Part shown: positions 1 through 11,355 of the stretch, in pieces
Numbering within the stretch: position 1 is the first letter of the stretch
Layout: each line of letters begins with the position of its first letter
NCBI RefSeq assembly: GCF_000350225.1
Contig: NW_005179196.1
Coordinates: 47,385 to 111,384, forward strand
DNA length: 64,000 bases
Source: Chondrus crispus
Taxonomy: Eukaryota; Rhodophyta; Florideophyceae; Gigartinales; Gigartinaceae
Direction: 5' to 3'
Made by a program: the position numbers and the translations under genes
Notes under the pieces: model-generated
The model's database searches: none
Told to the model about the DNA's origin: nothing
The model's input: only the letters and a program-made list of their open reading frames with translations

Positions 1-1074
1 GTAATTACCGACCGGTTCTCTAAGCTAACGCGCAGTATCCCGCTCCGGACCACAACCGCTTCGGTCGTCGCAAACGCGTTTTTAGACAACTGGGTCTACG
101 TTTACGGAGCGCCGCGCTACGTGCTAACCGACAATGGCCCCCAGTTTGCTGCGAAGTTCTTCGACGCGGTATGCGCCCTCCTGAGGGTGCGGCATTATCT
201 CACGACAGCCTACCACCCCCAGTCGAATGGGCAGACCGAACGGTTCAATCGCACGCTGGTGCAACGCCTCCGGCACTACGTGGAGGAGCACCAGCGCGAT
301 TGGGACGACTACGTGTAGCCGCTGACCTTCGCGTACAATACGCAGGTCCACCGGTCGACGGAGACGACTCCGTTCGATCTGGTGATAACGAGGCCACCGT
401 TCGGTTTAATCCTCCCCGGTACTGTGCCGCAGGACGCGTGGACCCATCGAGAGGACCCGCGGACCCCGGTGCAGTACAAGTGCGCCACGCTGCGCAAGCT
501 TCGCGACGCTCTCGACCGCGCTCGGACGAAATTATCCGCATCGCAAAAGCGGTACAAAGACGATTTTGACAAGAAGGTCCGCTTCCGTCCGGTCGTTGTG
601 GCGGGCGATTTTGTTTACGTCGATCGCCCGCCCCGCCCGTTGACAAGCGTCGAGCACCGCATGCGTGCGCAAGGTACGGCCGGAACGGACGAGCTCTCTG
701 TCAAACTACTACCGAAGACAGAGGGTCCGTATCGCGTGCGCTCCGCTACGGACACCACGGTCCTCATCGAGCAGGACGGCGTGGAAAATCGCGTGAGCAT
801 CGACCGCGTTACGAAGATGCCGCGCGGGCCGGGGGATACCGTCACCCCGGCCACATCGACCGAATCGGACGCACAAGCCGCAACGCCAAGAGCGGAATAC
901 GTCGTTGACCGCATTGTCGGACACCGTACTACGCGCGGCGGGATCGACTACAACGTCCGGTGGTATGGATATACCGCTTCGGACGACACCTACGAGCCCG
1001 CCGACGGGCTACCGCAGCCGTTTATCGACCGGTATTGGCGCTCGCGCCCACAAGGATCAAGCGTGCATGCGTAG
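1..1074 (+). pseudogene. Ty3/gypsy integrase C-terminus plus chromodomain, 5' cut by window edge
   Basis: Frame 1 is open from the first base and ends at 1074. It starts inside the integrase core: the second catalytic Asp is in LTDNGPQF and the Glu in NGQTERFNR, while the first Asp lies outside the window. A TAG at 316-318 interrupts the frame and the same frame continues at once. A linker follows, then a C-terminal chromodomain (about 895-1050: YVVDRIVGHR, VRWYGYTASDDTYEP). In this family the chromodomain guides integration towards modified histones. Relatedness to the two gypsy elements at 25554-48668 is clear from the same integrase-chromodomain order and the shared VRWYGYTA signature with the inner one. 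It is dead in this copy because of the stop. Confidence 0.9.
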
Positions 1075-1208
1075 CGCAAGTTTCGGCCGCCCTCGGTCCC
1101 ACCGCTCGGACGCTCGCTCGCGCGAAAGCCTCTGGGGAAAATAAGCCGCGCACGTGCTATGCAGCCACAGCAGCCAGCTGCGTGTGACTGCGCACCACGA
1201 GGCAGCTC

Positions 1209-1872
1209 GTACCGGATGGATCCCGCGCAAATGGACGCAGATCCTTTCAAAATTGGCCAACCCTCCGAGAGGGTAGTCCACAATCGGAATTTCTCCCAAG
1301 CGTCCACGCGGATAGCTATCAGCCACGCCTGGCCGCACCGTTCGGATGATCGTGCTCGCACGCGCCTATGGAAATGAAGAACTGTACCGGGAACCGGTAC
1401 TATGTGTTGAGATGTATCGCGTTCGCCGGCTTTTTAATTTAGTCGCGATTTGGGATACGATTTTCCCTCCCACACTGCGGGAAAAAATCGTAGCCCGTTT
1501 CTGACAACGGCATCGTACTCCTGGGAGCATTCCGCGTCCGGTAGTGTCGCCTCGGGAAAACCGCATTCGGACATATTTGGAAACCAAATCGGTTTCTTCC
1601 AGTTTCTTACTGTTTTCCATCGTTTCTTTCAGTTTCTAATTCGGGCTGATGGAAAGAGGGCGCTCCGTACGGTTTTTGGATAGGTGTTGGCGCAATCGAG
1701 GCCGCTACCGCAAGGGAGACGCGTGAAACTACCGTGTGGTGCCGTACTACGGCGGGCGCGCCGCTCGCGCCGCTCTTGGGATGGCAAATGAACGCAGATT
1801 CTTTACAAATTGGCCAGCCCTCCGGGAGGGTGGTTGACAAAGGGAAATTACCCCGACCGTCCACACGGAGCT
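1209..1872. repeat. Diverged direct repeat, about 110 bp, copies near 1209-1320 and 1783-1872
   Basis: Two segments about 570 bp apart share runs such as CGCAGAT.CTTT.AAATTGGCCA and CCCTCCG.GAGGGT, with scattered mismatches. On the minus strand both translate to a similar peptide (TTLxEGWPIxKxSAxIC), so the similarity extends over the whole segment. This could be the remains of a tandem duplication or of the element's own terminal region. I cannot place element ends on it. Confidence 0.55.
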
Positions 1873-2528
1873 CGTGTCTCGCCCGTGTGCGGGGGGCAGG
1901 GCACAGCCGTCCTTCGATCCTCGCCCGGCCCTCCAGAGGGCCGCGGCGAGCGCGGCGTTGCGTGCGCGCCATGGGGCCGTCGCTCGACCGAATCGGACGA
2001 ATCGACCGACGCAAGCGCGGGCCCGGCCAACTCGGGGGCCGATCGCGGCTCCGCGCAGAGGCGACGTCATAGTTGGGACGCGGGAGGCGCTTGCGCCGAC
2101 GCTGGGGCCCCCGCAGGGCTCGACGGCGCACTGTACGAAGGCGCTGCAGCAGGACTCTCGCGGTCGACCGTTCTCGGATGCGGCAGGAGCTACTGTAGGG
2201 GGATGCCGTCGCGGGAGGAGGAGGCAGCGCGCGCAGGAGAGTGAGGAGAGTGAGGAGAGTGAGTTGAGGGTTCGGCGGGCTTCGCGGGAAGGGAAGTGAA
2301 GGACACGCTTACCGAATTGGACGAGACAATGGGCATACAGAGCGCCCGCTTAAAGAAGAGCTAGGAGGCATGGTCGTTCGCGCGCGCAGGGGAGAAGACA
2401 AACCGGAACGGAACTCCGTGGTCGGATGGATGGTCGCTACGAGGACGTAGCAAAAGCTAAGGAAGGGGGTCTGCAGTATAACGACGGACGCGCGCGCGGG
2501 GAGATTATTATCCGTGCGGCAGGGCACG

Positions 2529-2720
2529 GTGTACACGTGGGCGGGTGTGCCCACGTGTAGGGAGCGCGCTCATGCCGAGTGGTCGTAATCTGGCGTACGT
2601 GTACAGTAGTGCACGTGTCGGCCAAGCGGTAGTTTGCTAGTATTACGCGTGTACGCTAGCACACGTGGCATCCGTGCCGTAGTCTGTAAGCAGCGCGTGT
2701 GTACAGTAGTACACACGTGT
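2529..2720. repeat. Cluster of CACGTG palindromes
   Basis: At least five copies of the core (T/A)CACGTG(T/G) lie within about 190 bp, often joined to GTACAGTAG. CACGTG is the classic E-box/G-box bound by bHLH and bZIP factors. The same motif clusters in the inner gypsy LTRs, at 49890-50015 and at 57420-57620. Whether it is regulatory or just a repeat unit is unknown. Confidence 0.5.
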
Positions 2721-2773
2721 ACCTGCAGCGTCTGCGCGGTAATTAGGAATTGAGGCGCTAGTTTTTTAATTGC

Positions 2774-2812
2774 GTACAGTACCTGGTACGCACTAGGCGG
2801 CAGGTACTGTAC
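2774..2812. other. Perfect 12-bp stem-loop
   Basis: GTACAGTACCTG at 2774-2785 is matched exactly by its reverse complement at 2801-2812, leaving a 15-nt loop. No T-run follows and there is no gene context, so no function is assigned. Confidence 0.7.
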
Positions 2813-3162
2813 ACTGGGACAGGTGTCCGAGGCGTCCCTCTGAGGGGTTGAGACCTGACACCCGTCCCCACCAGTAAACGGGGGCAAGCTCGCCCCCGTC
2901 CCTTTCGCGCCTACGTACGTCCGTTTTCGGTTGTCTGTCGCGCGCGCTGGCTTCTAACCGGTTACCGGTCGCTCCCGTTCACGCACCACGGTGCGACTGC
3001 GCGTAACCGGCCAGTGAGCCACTCCCTTTTCGCGAGCTCGTCCGATCGGTTTAATTAGCGCGTCGCGTCCGCGCCGCGTGCTCCCTCCCCAAAGCCTCCG
3101 CCTCTCACCCAACCCAGGGCGGAGAGGAGTTATCCCACACGTATCATGATTCCAAGAATCTT

Positions 3163-4587
3163 ATGACGTTGACCCATCCCATCCAAGCAGTAGATCACCC
3201 CACTCTTTTGGCACCCATCACTCCGTCACATGCTGCCCCAGCAGATGGTTACCGTCCCGGAAGTGAGCGTGACCAAGTTGGTCTTTCGCCCACACCAGCA
3301 GCTCCTAACCTTGGAGTAGGTCTGCGACCAAGCACTCCGACTGTTGATCAACAGCTCGAGCGACCATCATCTCATGACACCCCGCGACGCCGCGCTGACG
3401 TAACGCCGGTCGCACCGGTTGATCACCTTCGACCAGGCGGCTCTACCGATCACGTATCAGAGGAGAAGGCCTACAAGCCGGACGCTTCGAAGAGGGCTTC
3501 TGCTGTACATGTCTTCTTCAGAGACAGCAAATTCACGGGTGACCGCTCATCGACACATGACTTGCAGTCAATTCATCATACCATCCGTGACTACGACGTC
3601 TGTGCAAACCAGTTAGTCTTGACTCAAAAGCAGAACGCTGATTACTTCATCAATGCTTTTAGTGGTTCTGCGCGTGACTACTTCTTTGAAAACTGCACTA
3701 CTGACATGACGTTTCAGCAGTTATTTCGAGTAATGTTGAACGAGTATGACTCCGACGCAAGGCAGCTAGAAGCGCAGGCAGAAGTAGAGTAGCTCAAGTT
3801 CGAGAAGGCTATGGAAGAAGAAGAATTATCAAGTGGCACCCTAGTTCTGGACAAACTGATCGCAAAGATCAACAGCCTTACTCGGCAATGGCCTCGTGAG
3901 TTCCGCACCAACAAGAACAAGGTTCGTTACTCACGATCTGCCGTTATCAAATAGAAATGGGCAGAGCAAGCTGTTGGTCACATCACGATGCAGAAGTTCA
4001 ACTTTAACCAGTTTGTGACAGCCCTCAGGGAGCAACTTCAACTATATGAGGAGCGCACTGGGGAGGCAGTTGAATCTACTGTGCCTACTTTATACCAACA
4101 CTATGGACGTAGACCGCCACCGAAGTACAAAAGGAACGATTATTCCAGCCGCTCGTCACGCAAGAACCCATTCGACAAGACTGGCAAACGCATGCTTTGT
4201 CACACGTGTGGTTCTGATGAACACTTCGAGCAGTTCCACAAGCTGCATAACGTTCGTCGGTCAGTGCGTGACAAACTGGGAAAGGGAGCTCCGACATTGA
4301 ACATCGTGCATGAACTTGTGGACGCCATCGAGGGTCTAGCCCCCGGTGAGCCGTCACATGTACAAGATGGACCGACGGACACCAATCACCTTTGGGAAGA
4401 CCCGAACGCAATAGTTGCCCAGTTCGATGCTTTGGATTCTGGTGATACCGAAAAAGACAAAGAAGAGATCGAGGTTGCTTTCCTCGAAGAGTTGGACCAG
4501 ACGGTTGCCGTTAACCATCTTTCCAGCTCGCTGTCCGTTTCAGAAGGCGCGCAGGAGCGCATTACACGCCTGAAGGCGGATTTTTAG
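3163..4587 (+). pseudogene. Copia-1 gag (broken)
   Basis: Starts at an ATG at 3163 and stays in frame 1 to 4587, with TAG stops at 3790-3792 and 3952-3954. The N-terminal 90 residues are low-complexity. The middle looks like a capsid helical domain. Near 4195-4240 there is a zinc-knuckle-like motif CHTCGSDEHFEQFH, i.e. C-x2-C-x4-H-x4-H, where the canonical last Cys is a His. Gag coats the RNA in the virus-like particle. The acidic C-terminus (EKDKEEIEVAFLEELDQ) leads towards the protease. Assignment rests on position and the knuckle, since copia gag proteins diverge quickly. Confidence 0.7.
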
Positions 4588-4706
4588 AAGGGCGCCGCAA
4601 CCTGACGTCTAGTTGCAGGCGCCTTGCAAGTTGGGAAAGACCCCACCGTACTACTATCCCCAGACGCCGCAGCGTCACGCGTGACAGAGAACCTATAGAT
4701 GTCGCC

Positions 4707-5080
4707 ATGGCTGACGTAAGCTTCAGGAACTTACGTTACAACGGTACCCGACCAGGTTTCTGCATCGACACCGGTGCACCAACTTCTGTCATCGGATCAA
4801 AGAGCTTCGGCGTATCTATGCAAAACTCGGAAGACGCCTTGGTCGTTTGCGACGCAGCGAACGACGGTTCCGATTTGCAGATGCGGTATTTGACTCCATG
4901 GGCCGTATTGACCTTCCTCTCGCCACTCCACCGGGTATTCCTACTCTCTACGTTACGCTTGATGTGGTAAGCGCTGACGTGCCTGCCTTACTTGGCCTTG
5001 ATGTCTTTGATCGGCACAAGATCACTCCAGACGTCGTTGCTAATCGCCTTGTCAAGCGCAGTATCGGAAAGTATGAATAG
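4707..5080 (+). pseudogene. Copia-1 aspartic protease (frameshifted)
   Basis: Frame 3 (4707 on) contains the active-site motif FCIDTGAPTSVIG (Asp-Thr-Gly). The rest of the fold appears in frame 2 (from about 4880 to 5080), ending with the conserved ALLGLDVFDRH strand, so a frameshift lies near 4880. A TAG at 5078-5080 then separates it from the integrase, which continues in the same frame 2. Retropepsins of this kind act as dimers to cut the Gag-Pol polyprotein. Confidence 0.8.
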
Positions 5081-5083
5081 GGA

Positions 5084-6607
5084 ATGGAATGCTTTATCGA
5101 CGACTGGGCAGTCCCCTTGACGCGAATAGATGGTCATATCTATGCTTCCATGAGCTTTCCGATGTTGACATTCTTCTCCAACGTACAGCTGCAAAAGCTT
5201 CACCGCAATTTTTGCCATCCTTCTGCAGATAAGCTTTGGCAGCTCTTAAGGAAAGCTCGACCAAAGGATGTAACGCCCGAAACACTTCAGACGCTTCAAG
5301 ACATTGTGAAGTGTTGTGACCCTTGTCAACGCATTCAAGATGGTCCAGCACGTTTTCGTGTTTCTTTCGGCGGTCGTGGCTCAAAGTTTAACGAGATTAT
5401 TCTTCTGGACATTATGTTTCTCGATGGGAAGCCTGTATTGCACATTGTGGATGATGCAACCCGTTTCAGTGCTGCACGCTTCTTGCCGAACGTCTCTACG
5501 AAGACAGTGTGGGCTATGATTGTCGAATGTTGGGCGACTATCTACACGGGACTGCCGCATTCCATCCGAATAGACCAAGGTTCGCAGTTCCAAGATACCT
5601 TCATTTCAATCGGTAAGGCTTCTGGGATCGACATAAATCAGTCAGGAGTTGAAGCGCACAATGCTCTGGGTGTTGGTGAGCGTTACCATCACCCACTGCG
5701 CATGACTTTCCGTAAGCTGAAGCTTACTTACCCCAACGTCTCTGATTCAACTCTGTTGGCTTTGTCAGTGAAAGCTATGAATGATACACTTGGACCAGAA
5801 GGACTGGTCCCCTCCACACTCGTCTTTGGAGAATATCCTTCGCTCGGAGTCTTCGGCGAGACCCCACAGCCAAAGGCAACGCTTGCCGCCAGAGCTATTC
5901 TCGCCAAGGAAGCACGACAAGAGATGGAGAAGCACATGGCTAATCTCCGTATCAAGCGTGCACTGAGACACAAGGTCCCCTCAGCTGCTGACCGTGTGTT
6001 CGAGGTGGGCCAGAAGGTATTAATATGGAGAGAAAAGGTCGTTGCGAATCGAATTGGAGAATGGAAGGAACCCTATGTTGTTGCGGGAATTGATCGTGAC
6101 AAAAAGCTTGTATTCGCCAGGGATGAGGCGGGCTCTGAAGCAAAACCCTTCGGGTTTGCACAGGTGAAGAGATACTTGATGACTGACGATTGTGCCAAGA
6201 CCCTCTTCACTGACATCCTCCATTCCTTTAGACGATATACGTCTGAAGATGATATTCCGAGTTTGCACCTAACAGAAGTTATCAAACCGAATGATCCCCG
6301 TGCTACGTCGACTAAAATGACTACCGCAAAGAAACAAGAGGTACGAAATCTCTTGGAGCGCCGTACGTTTAAAGTCATTCCGAATGAAGACGTTCCGTAC
6401 AATGGAAATGTTTTGCCGGGCCGCTTTGTCCTCGCTATCAAGTCCACACAGGATGGTTGCGTAAAGTTCAACGCGAGATACGTAATCGGTGGTCACCGGG
6501 ACAAGTACAAGTTAATGATGGTACACTCAACGCAGACACTGCAACCAGCTTGTATCCGGTTGTTACTCGCATTAGCATCGCTGCACGGCTTCGATATATG
6601 GACATGA
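5084..6607 (+). pseudogene. Copia-1 GAG-pre-integrase, integrase and N-terminal reverse transcriptase
   Basis: A 507-codon open stretch in frame 2. It begins with an HHCC zinc domain (LHRNFCHPS..., CDPCQ). The DDE integrase core follows: Asp in LLDIMFLD, Asp in RIDQGSQF and Glu in GVGERYH. The reverse transcriptase N-terminus follows (RFVLAIKS, KFNARYVIGGHRD). Integrase before RT is diagnostic of Ty1/copia. A TGA at 6605-6607 ends the stretch one residue before the first catalytic Asp of the RT (DVRQAYLQ), which lies in the next segment in the same frame. Confidence 0.9.
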
Positions 6608-7813
6608 GATGTTCGCCAAGCCTATTTGCAGTTCGCTGAACCGCTAATGCTACATGTTTAAATTCGTGACCCGGTACCCGAGTTCGAACTTGACCCGCAA
6701 CAGTGCCTCAAGCTGCTCAAGCCGCTGTATGGGTTGTGTGAGTCTGGTGACTTGTGGCACAAGACACTGGATGAGCTCCACTGCAAGGACCTTGGAATGC
6801 TACCAATGCCATCGGATCCTGCCCTTTACGCTATGATGGAAAAAGGTCGACTCAAAGGCTTGTCAGGCACTTACGTGGATGACATGGTGCGATGTGGTGA
6901 CGCTGGATTCCGAAAGATTTCCCATCGCACGTTCGAGCGTTTCGAGATGGACGAAGACACAGAACCGCCTTGCACCTTCACCGGTTTTCGTCTGAGCCGT
7001 GACAATGACGGTTTGCTCTCCTTGGACCAAGCGACATATGTGCGGCAGAAGATGTCCGATCTTTCTGCTGATGCTACATTCTCTGACTTCGCGTCAATCC
7101 GGATGAAACTTGCATGGCTTTCGCATAGCCGCCCGGATGTGATGTTCGAAGTGTCACAGCTGACACAAGTAACGGCTGACATGTTCAAGGAGAAGCGTCA
7201 GGACTTGATAAAGCGAGCGAACAAAACAGTCACATACGTGAGGGAGAATGAAGTAAGCATCAAGTTTCCCCAACTGGACATGAATAGCTTACATGTCGTT
7301 GGTTACTCTGATGCTTCGTTTTCCATGAACGCTGACTTATCGTCACAGCTCGGCTACATTGTATTCATCGGCGATAAGTCCGGAAAGGTTATCCCTGTTG
7401 GCTTCAAGTCGTACAAGGCACATCGTGTAGTCCGCTCTTGCATGGCTGCAGATCTCATCGCCTTTGCAGATATGTTTGACTACGCCCATACCATCGCCGA
7501 GGAACTTCGCTCAATGCATACACACAGCTCTGTTCCCGTGAAACTATACACGGACAGTAAGTCTTTATTCGACGTTATTTCGCGGGGCAGTCGTACAGCC
7601 GAGAAGAGATTGATGCTTGATGTCGCTTGTGCGAGAGAAGGATTTATTCGACATGAGATTTCGGATATTGGTTTCGTCCGTACCGCACACAATCTCGCGG
7701 ATGGTTTGACAAAATCAATGCGCCAAGCATTTCTGCGAGATGTACTGGACACTTGCCGTCTGCAACCAAAGGTAGAACAGTGGATCGTCCGCCCTGTTCC
7801 TGCTGGGAACTAA
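6608..7813 (+). pseudogene. Copia-1 reverse transcriptase C-terminus and RNase H
   Basis: Continues frame 2 after the TGA. It has the DVRQAYLQ catalytic motif and then a TAA at 6659-6661. From there it is open to 7813, with the RT active site YVDDM (near 6885), then RNase H motifs (GYSDASFSMNADLSSQLGY, YTDSKSLFDVI) and a C-terminal tail typical of copia (HNLADGLTKSM). With integrase it would form the replication enzymes of the element. The two closely spaced stops fall exactly in the RT core, so this copy cannot make a full polymerase. Confidence 0.9.
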
Positions 7814-8433
7814 TAAGACGGTAAGGATTGTCACGCTTGTCACCTGGAGCGTCAAAAGAAGCAAAACCACGCCAGCTCGTGTCAGCCTGCAATCTAGTCC
7901 GAAGACGTTGCGACGCACCCGCTCGCCCCAACTCTTGCACCTCGCGCGTCACACCTACATACGGAGGATTACACCGTATTGGAGACGGATGGACACCCCT
8001 GCTCCCCCCATTGCTGGGGGCCCTCAATTCCACACCTGGCATTGTTTTACAGCAACACCTGACATGGGTCAGCATGCTAGGGTGTGACGCGCGATCCTGT
8101 GCTGGGCCATTTAGGAACAAGCCCGGCCCGAGCTGGAGTCCGCTTAACGGACACATTTCACCTGTGGTACCGATATTTCTATCGGCAACTACGAAGAGGC
8201 TCTGGGACTATTTATACCAGACAGTTTGTAGGGAGGGCGTGTTTTGGTTAATTTTTCAATTTCGTGGTTCCACGTGTGCATTGCTGGATGGACTTGGCCG
8301 GCCCCTCAATTTCAGTTTCCGCCTTTGACCGAACTTTTCAAGGTCGTGAGTTCGAACCCCGACAGGGGTTACCCGCGCCTTTTTCTTTGCTTGATGTCTA
8401 CAAATTTCTCTGATTTTGCACGACCGGGGGGAG
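7814..8433 (+). other. Copia-1 3' untranslated interval
   Basis: No credible gene. It runs from the RNase H stop to the polypurine tract. A tRNA-T-arm-like string near 8341-8362 (GAGTTCGAACCCCGAC) is noted, but its stem does not pair well and no other tRNA parts are present. Confidence 0.55.
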
Positions 8434-8720
8434 TGTTGACCCGCACCTTACAGTGTGCGGGTAGTCGGGCACAAATCCTATTAGTGTAATGCTGTAAGTT
8501 TACATCTCAGCGCCGTCGCTGTTGCTCGCGCTCGTCGTTGGGAGACTACTTATCCGTCCCGCCCCGAAGCTAGACAGGTGAGGACGGAGGTAGAGGGAAC
8601 AATTGAATAAACGTGCGTTTTTGCTACGGTTGTTTCGTTGCCTCGCCCCGCTTCTACCACCTATCTTTACCCTCCCGTCGCCCCTCCCGCGAGTTCGATC
8701 TTGCGGAGACGCCAAGGACG
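8426..8720 (+). repeat. Copia-1 polypurine tract and presumed 3' LTR
   Basis: GGGGGGAG at 8426-8433 is followed at once by TGTTGACCC, the usual arrangement of polypurine tract plus LTR start in copia elements. AATAAA at 8606-8611 would serve as the poly(A) signal of the R region. The LTR end is not fixed because no second copy is visible; 8720 is only a rough limit. The AT-richer sequence from there to 9042 shows nothing I can name. Confidence 0.55.
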
Positions 8721-9042
8721 CCACTCTTCACGCCCTAGAGCGACAGTAAGGGCTGTTTGTTGCTCGCCTCTTGATGGTGGCGGATTTTTCAGAACGCAGG
8801 GGGTACTCTGTGCTGTAACAGCTGCCTTCATGGCCACCAATATAAAAATAAATGGCTTAATGCTGCAATCAGTAGGCAACAATACAGTACAACAATAAAA
8901 AATGGCTTGCGTTGTACCCTTCTCATTGGCGTAGTGTGTGACACGGCTCAAATTGGGACACCAAAATTATAATGCCGCGCCGCATAGTTTCGCCATATGA
9001 TTTTGCTAAGTTATTTGGCAACGAATTAAATCTATTCGTTTG

Positions 9043-9543
9043 ATGAAAAATAGTCATGCTCTGACAAACGGTCAGTTTTCTGCTCCTCATGCTTTAGCAG
9101 AGGTTTCCGTCGCTCTCAATAATGATTATGTGTTGCGAAACATTCTAAGAAAAGATGTATGCCTGTCAAAGAACCCCACACCTAAGAAATCTAATAGAAA
9201 ATTCCTCGCAACAAGAAACGCAGCGACGGTTGGCAATTTGCAGTCCACTCGTGCTCGTTTGGAGAGGCCGAATCCTCCAAAGGCGCCCGTACCCGACGTT
9301 TATCACATTCAGGAGTATAATGTAGAGAATGATACTGCAAACAAAGAGAATAGTGACTCTCAAAAACGTCTGAAAGCGCAGTCTGCGGTGTCGCCTCTCG
9401 AAGACATAGTTGGCGACGACTTGCCAATCTCGCAATGGCCAAGAGCCCGAAAACAGCGGATGCAGGTTGAGGAAGGCGAGTTGTTAAGGACCGGCAAGCA
9501 CACGGCAGCGTCGGCTTCGTTGGGTGTCTCCCATTACAGATGA
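9043..9543 (+). CDS. Unassigned 166-codon ORF with KEN and RxxL motifs
   Basis: ATG at 9043, stop TGA at 9541-9543. The protein is hydrophilic and looks disordered. It contains a KEN box (TANKENSDSQ), an RxxL D-box-like string (RARLERPN) and an ALAEVSVALNN string reminiscent of cyclin-type destruction boxes. The tail is acidic then basic (LEDIVGDDLPISQWPRARKQR). KEN plus D-box in a disordered N-terminus is typical of APC/C substrates such as mitotic cyclins and securin, but no cyclin box or separase-binding domain follows. It has no resemblance to the TE proteins around it and could be a host gene, a first exon or a chance ORF. Confidence 0.35.
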   Translation: MKNSHALTNGQFSAPHALAEVSVALNNDYVLRNILRKDVCLSKNPTPKKSNRKFLATRNAATVGNLQSTRARLERPNPPKAPVPDVYHIQEYNVENDTANKENSDSQKRLKAQSAVSPLEDIVGDDLPISQWPRARKQRMQVEEGELLRTGKHTAASASLGVSHYR

Positions 9544-9749
9544 AGCGTGAAAGACATGAGATTTCTCGTCGTCCCACTTTGACCCAGGCATAGTTTGTGT
9601 CATGCAGGGAATGATAACCACTGAGCAAAAGGGGAGGTGCCGTTGGCCAACGACATGAGAGAGGAATGACTGGGAGTCATATGAAAGAATTACCACAGTT
9701 TGGAGACCAATTCTCCGGTCCAAATTAAAGCGACCTGAACGCATACACA

Positions 9750-10065
9750 ACTTTTTATTTCAGGCGCAACAAAGTGCAGCAGCCCGCACATACTTGATGT
9801 TAAAATCGAGGTCTGAAAAAATTGCCGCAAAAATTCGTTAACCACTAAGCCACAGGCGCTGGCTTCTTGGTGTCCCCTTGGGCGCGCTTACTATTTCAAC
9901 ACTCCCCCTCGACCAAGGGACGCCAAACACACGGCGCGGGTCACTGCACAACACACAGGCAGGTACGTTCCCAAGTGTGACACAAACAAACAAACATTGC
10001 GCCGCCCAAGTGCACCCGATGAGAATCGAACTCACGAATGGTAGCGTAAATCTGGGCCCATAACC
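9750..10065 (-). other. Copia-type end remnants on the minus strand (PBS, polypurine tract, LTR start)
   Basis: Read on the minus strand from 10065 downward. GGTTATGGGCCCAG (10065-10052) matches the classic copia primer-binding site, complementary to the anticodon arm of initiator tRNA-Met. About 140 bp further on comes a purine tract GAGGGGGAG (9910-9902) followed by TGTTGAAATAG, which looks like an LTR start. AATAAA on the minus strand near 9753 could be its poly(A) site. No coding sequence lies between, so this would be a gutted non-autonomous element or fragments of two. Inference from motifs only. Confidence 0.45.
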
Positions 10066-10343
10066 TAATGGTAGGTTCGGAGGGGCAAGGGAAAGAAGGA
10101 GGGCAGGTTGATGTGTGTGAGTGAAGGAGTTGGTGCCGAGGTTTACTTGGAGCCGTCTTTCAGCGATACTTATACACTTTGAGTGTTACACTATCCCATT
10201 ACTTTGGCACCTGGTAAACCGTACTCACCATATGCGCGACCAAGCGCAGTCCTCTTCTGGCCCGTCCACACTGTTCTATTTCCACCTTACGAATTGACTA
10301 TTGACTATCAATGCACAGCAGTTTCTACACATTTCCAGTGACT
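10066..10343 (-). repeat. Left arm of the 278-bp inverted repeat
   Basis: Read on the minus strand it has a TATA-like GTATAAGTA followed about 30 nt later by CT-rich sequence, then ends CCATTA directly before GGTTATGGGCCCAG. That is the layout of an LTR (promoter, R/U5) followed by a PBS. Confidence 0.7.
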
Positions 10344-11355
10344 TTAGTGCAAAGCTGCCCAAAGCATGTGATCGAGGGGAGGTATTGAAAATGTGCGACC
10401 ACATGCTGTTATCTGGAAAGTGCAAAATCGAGCGACACGTGTACATGACTCGACGGTCCGGACCCTCACCCCATATCACCACATGACACGTGTAAATTCT
10501 CGGATTTTGGGGTTCTGGGGACGAAAGTGGACTTTTGGAGCGTCATGCAAATTTGCATAAATGCCGAAATTTTGCATTTGGCCCGAACCGTTATAGGGCT
10601 ACAGAGGCAATACTGCAAATCTATTGGGTGTCGGTTCGAATGCTGCAATTCTATTGGTCGGTTATTGTCCACTTATATGCAGTCATGCTGGTGATATATC
10701 TTGATTGATCCGTATACGTTTTAATTACATCATTTCGGGGGTTTCAAGTTGTTCACCATGGTTGTAATGGGTAATTACGTGTGGCCTTGGCGCTGGACAC
10801 TTGTGTGTGGTGTACACATGTACACATCGCCAGGTTGCTGCGTGTACGTACACTTGTACACGTCGCCTACATACGGTCCGGCGCGTGTCCGAGCACAGTA
10901 CATGTGAATTAAAAGTACAACAAGTATTTCTCGCAAGAGACATGTACTTACGTGAGTATTCAGTGTACGCGTCACGCTGTATGCGACCCTTGCATCAGCA
11001 TGCGCCGTTGTACTACACTCTCGTCAGCATGCGACGTTGTACTGTGCTCTCGTTATGGTGCGCCGTTGGATGCAAGTTGATGACAGTACTCGTGTGATTC
11101 ACATCGGATATCACGTGAGATGTGTAGAAAGTCTGGATGCACATTGTTGCTATCCGTGATAGTTGTCTGGCAGTTTGTACCGAAATTAGTAAGGTACGAA
11201 ACAAGGGCATGTATGGGGACTGAGGTATGACAGGACTTTGCGTTGTTGGAAATAGAGAGATACCAAGTTGTTCATTGTGCAAGAATATATTCTGTCATGT
11301 CTGGATGCAGATTAGTAAGGTGTGAAACGATTGCATGCATAGGGCCATGGTTTAC

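Larger units (their letters stand above)
1075..3162. other. Non-coding interval after the gypsy fragment
   Basis: No ORF here has the look of a protein gene. The longer frames are Arg/Pro-rich products of GC-rich sequence. The interval holds the diverged repeat at 1209-1872, a short GAGGAGAGT tandem (about 2237-2263), a cluster of CACGTG palindromes (2529-2720), a 12-bp stem-loop (2774-2812) and an 8-bp GC stem-loop (2878-2899). It must include the 3' end of the first gypsy element and the leader of copia-1, but no LTR boundary could be fixed. Confidence 0.6.
3163..8433 (+). mobile_element. Copia-1: decayed Ty1/copia retrotransposon
   Basis: The order gag, aspartic protease, integrase, reverse transcriptase, RNase H is that of Ty1/copia. 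Frames are 1 for gag, 3 then 2 for protease, and 2 for the rest, so most of pol lies in one frame broken by stops. A polypurine tract (8426-8433) directly precedes a TGTTGA start that I take as the 3' LTR. I could not find a matching 5' LTR upstream of 3163, so the 5' end is missing or too diverged to see. Sequence divergence from copia-2 and copia-3 is large, making three copia lineages in one window. Confidence 0.85.

Noticed and set aside
1607-2131. A third antisense ORF, downstream of the first gypsy fragment
   Set aside because: The 174-codon frame is Arg-rich, starts and ends in repeat sequence, and no 3' LTR can be placed, so it cannot be compared with the two good antisense ORFs.
8341-8362. 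tRNA T-arm-like string GAGTTCGAACCCCGAC
   Set aside because: The stem pairs poorly and no D-arm, anticodon arm or acceptor stem is found at the right distance.
10011-10065. tRNA gene on the minus strand (T-arm ATTCGTGAGTTCGATTCTCA and CGGGTGCA end)
   Set aside because: The T-arm pairs, but the 5' half is missing. The adjacent Met-anticodon-like sequence is better explained as a copia primer-binding site.
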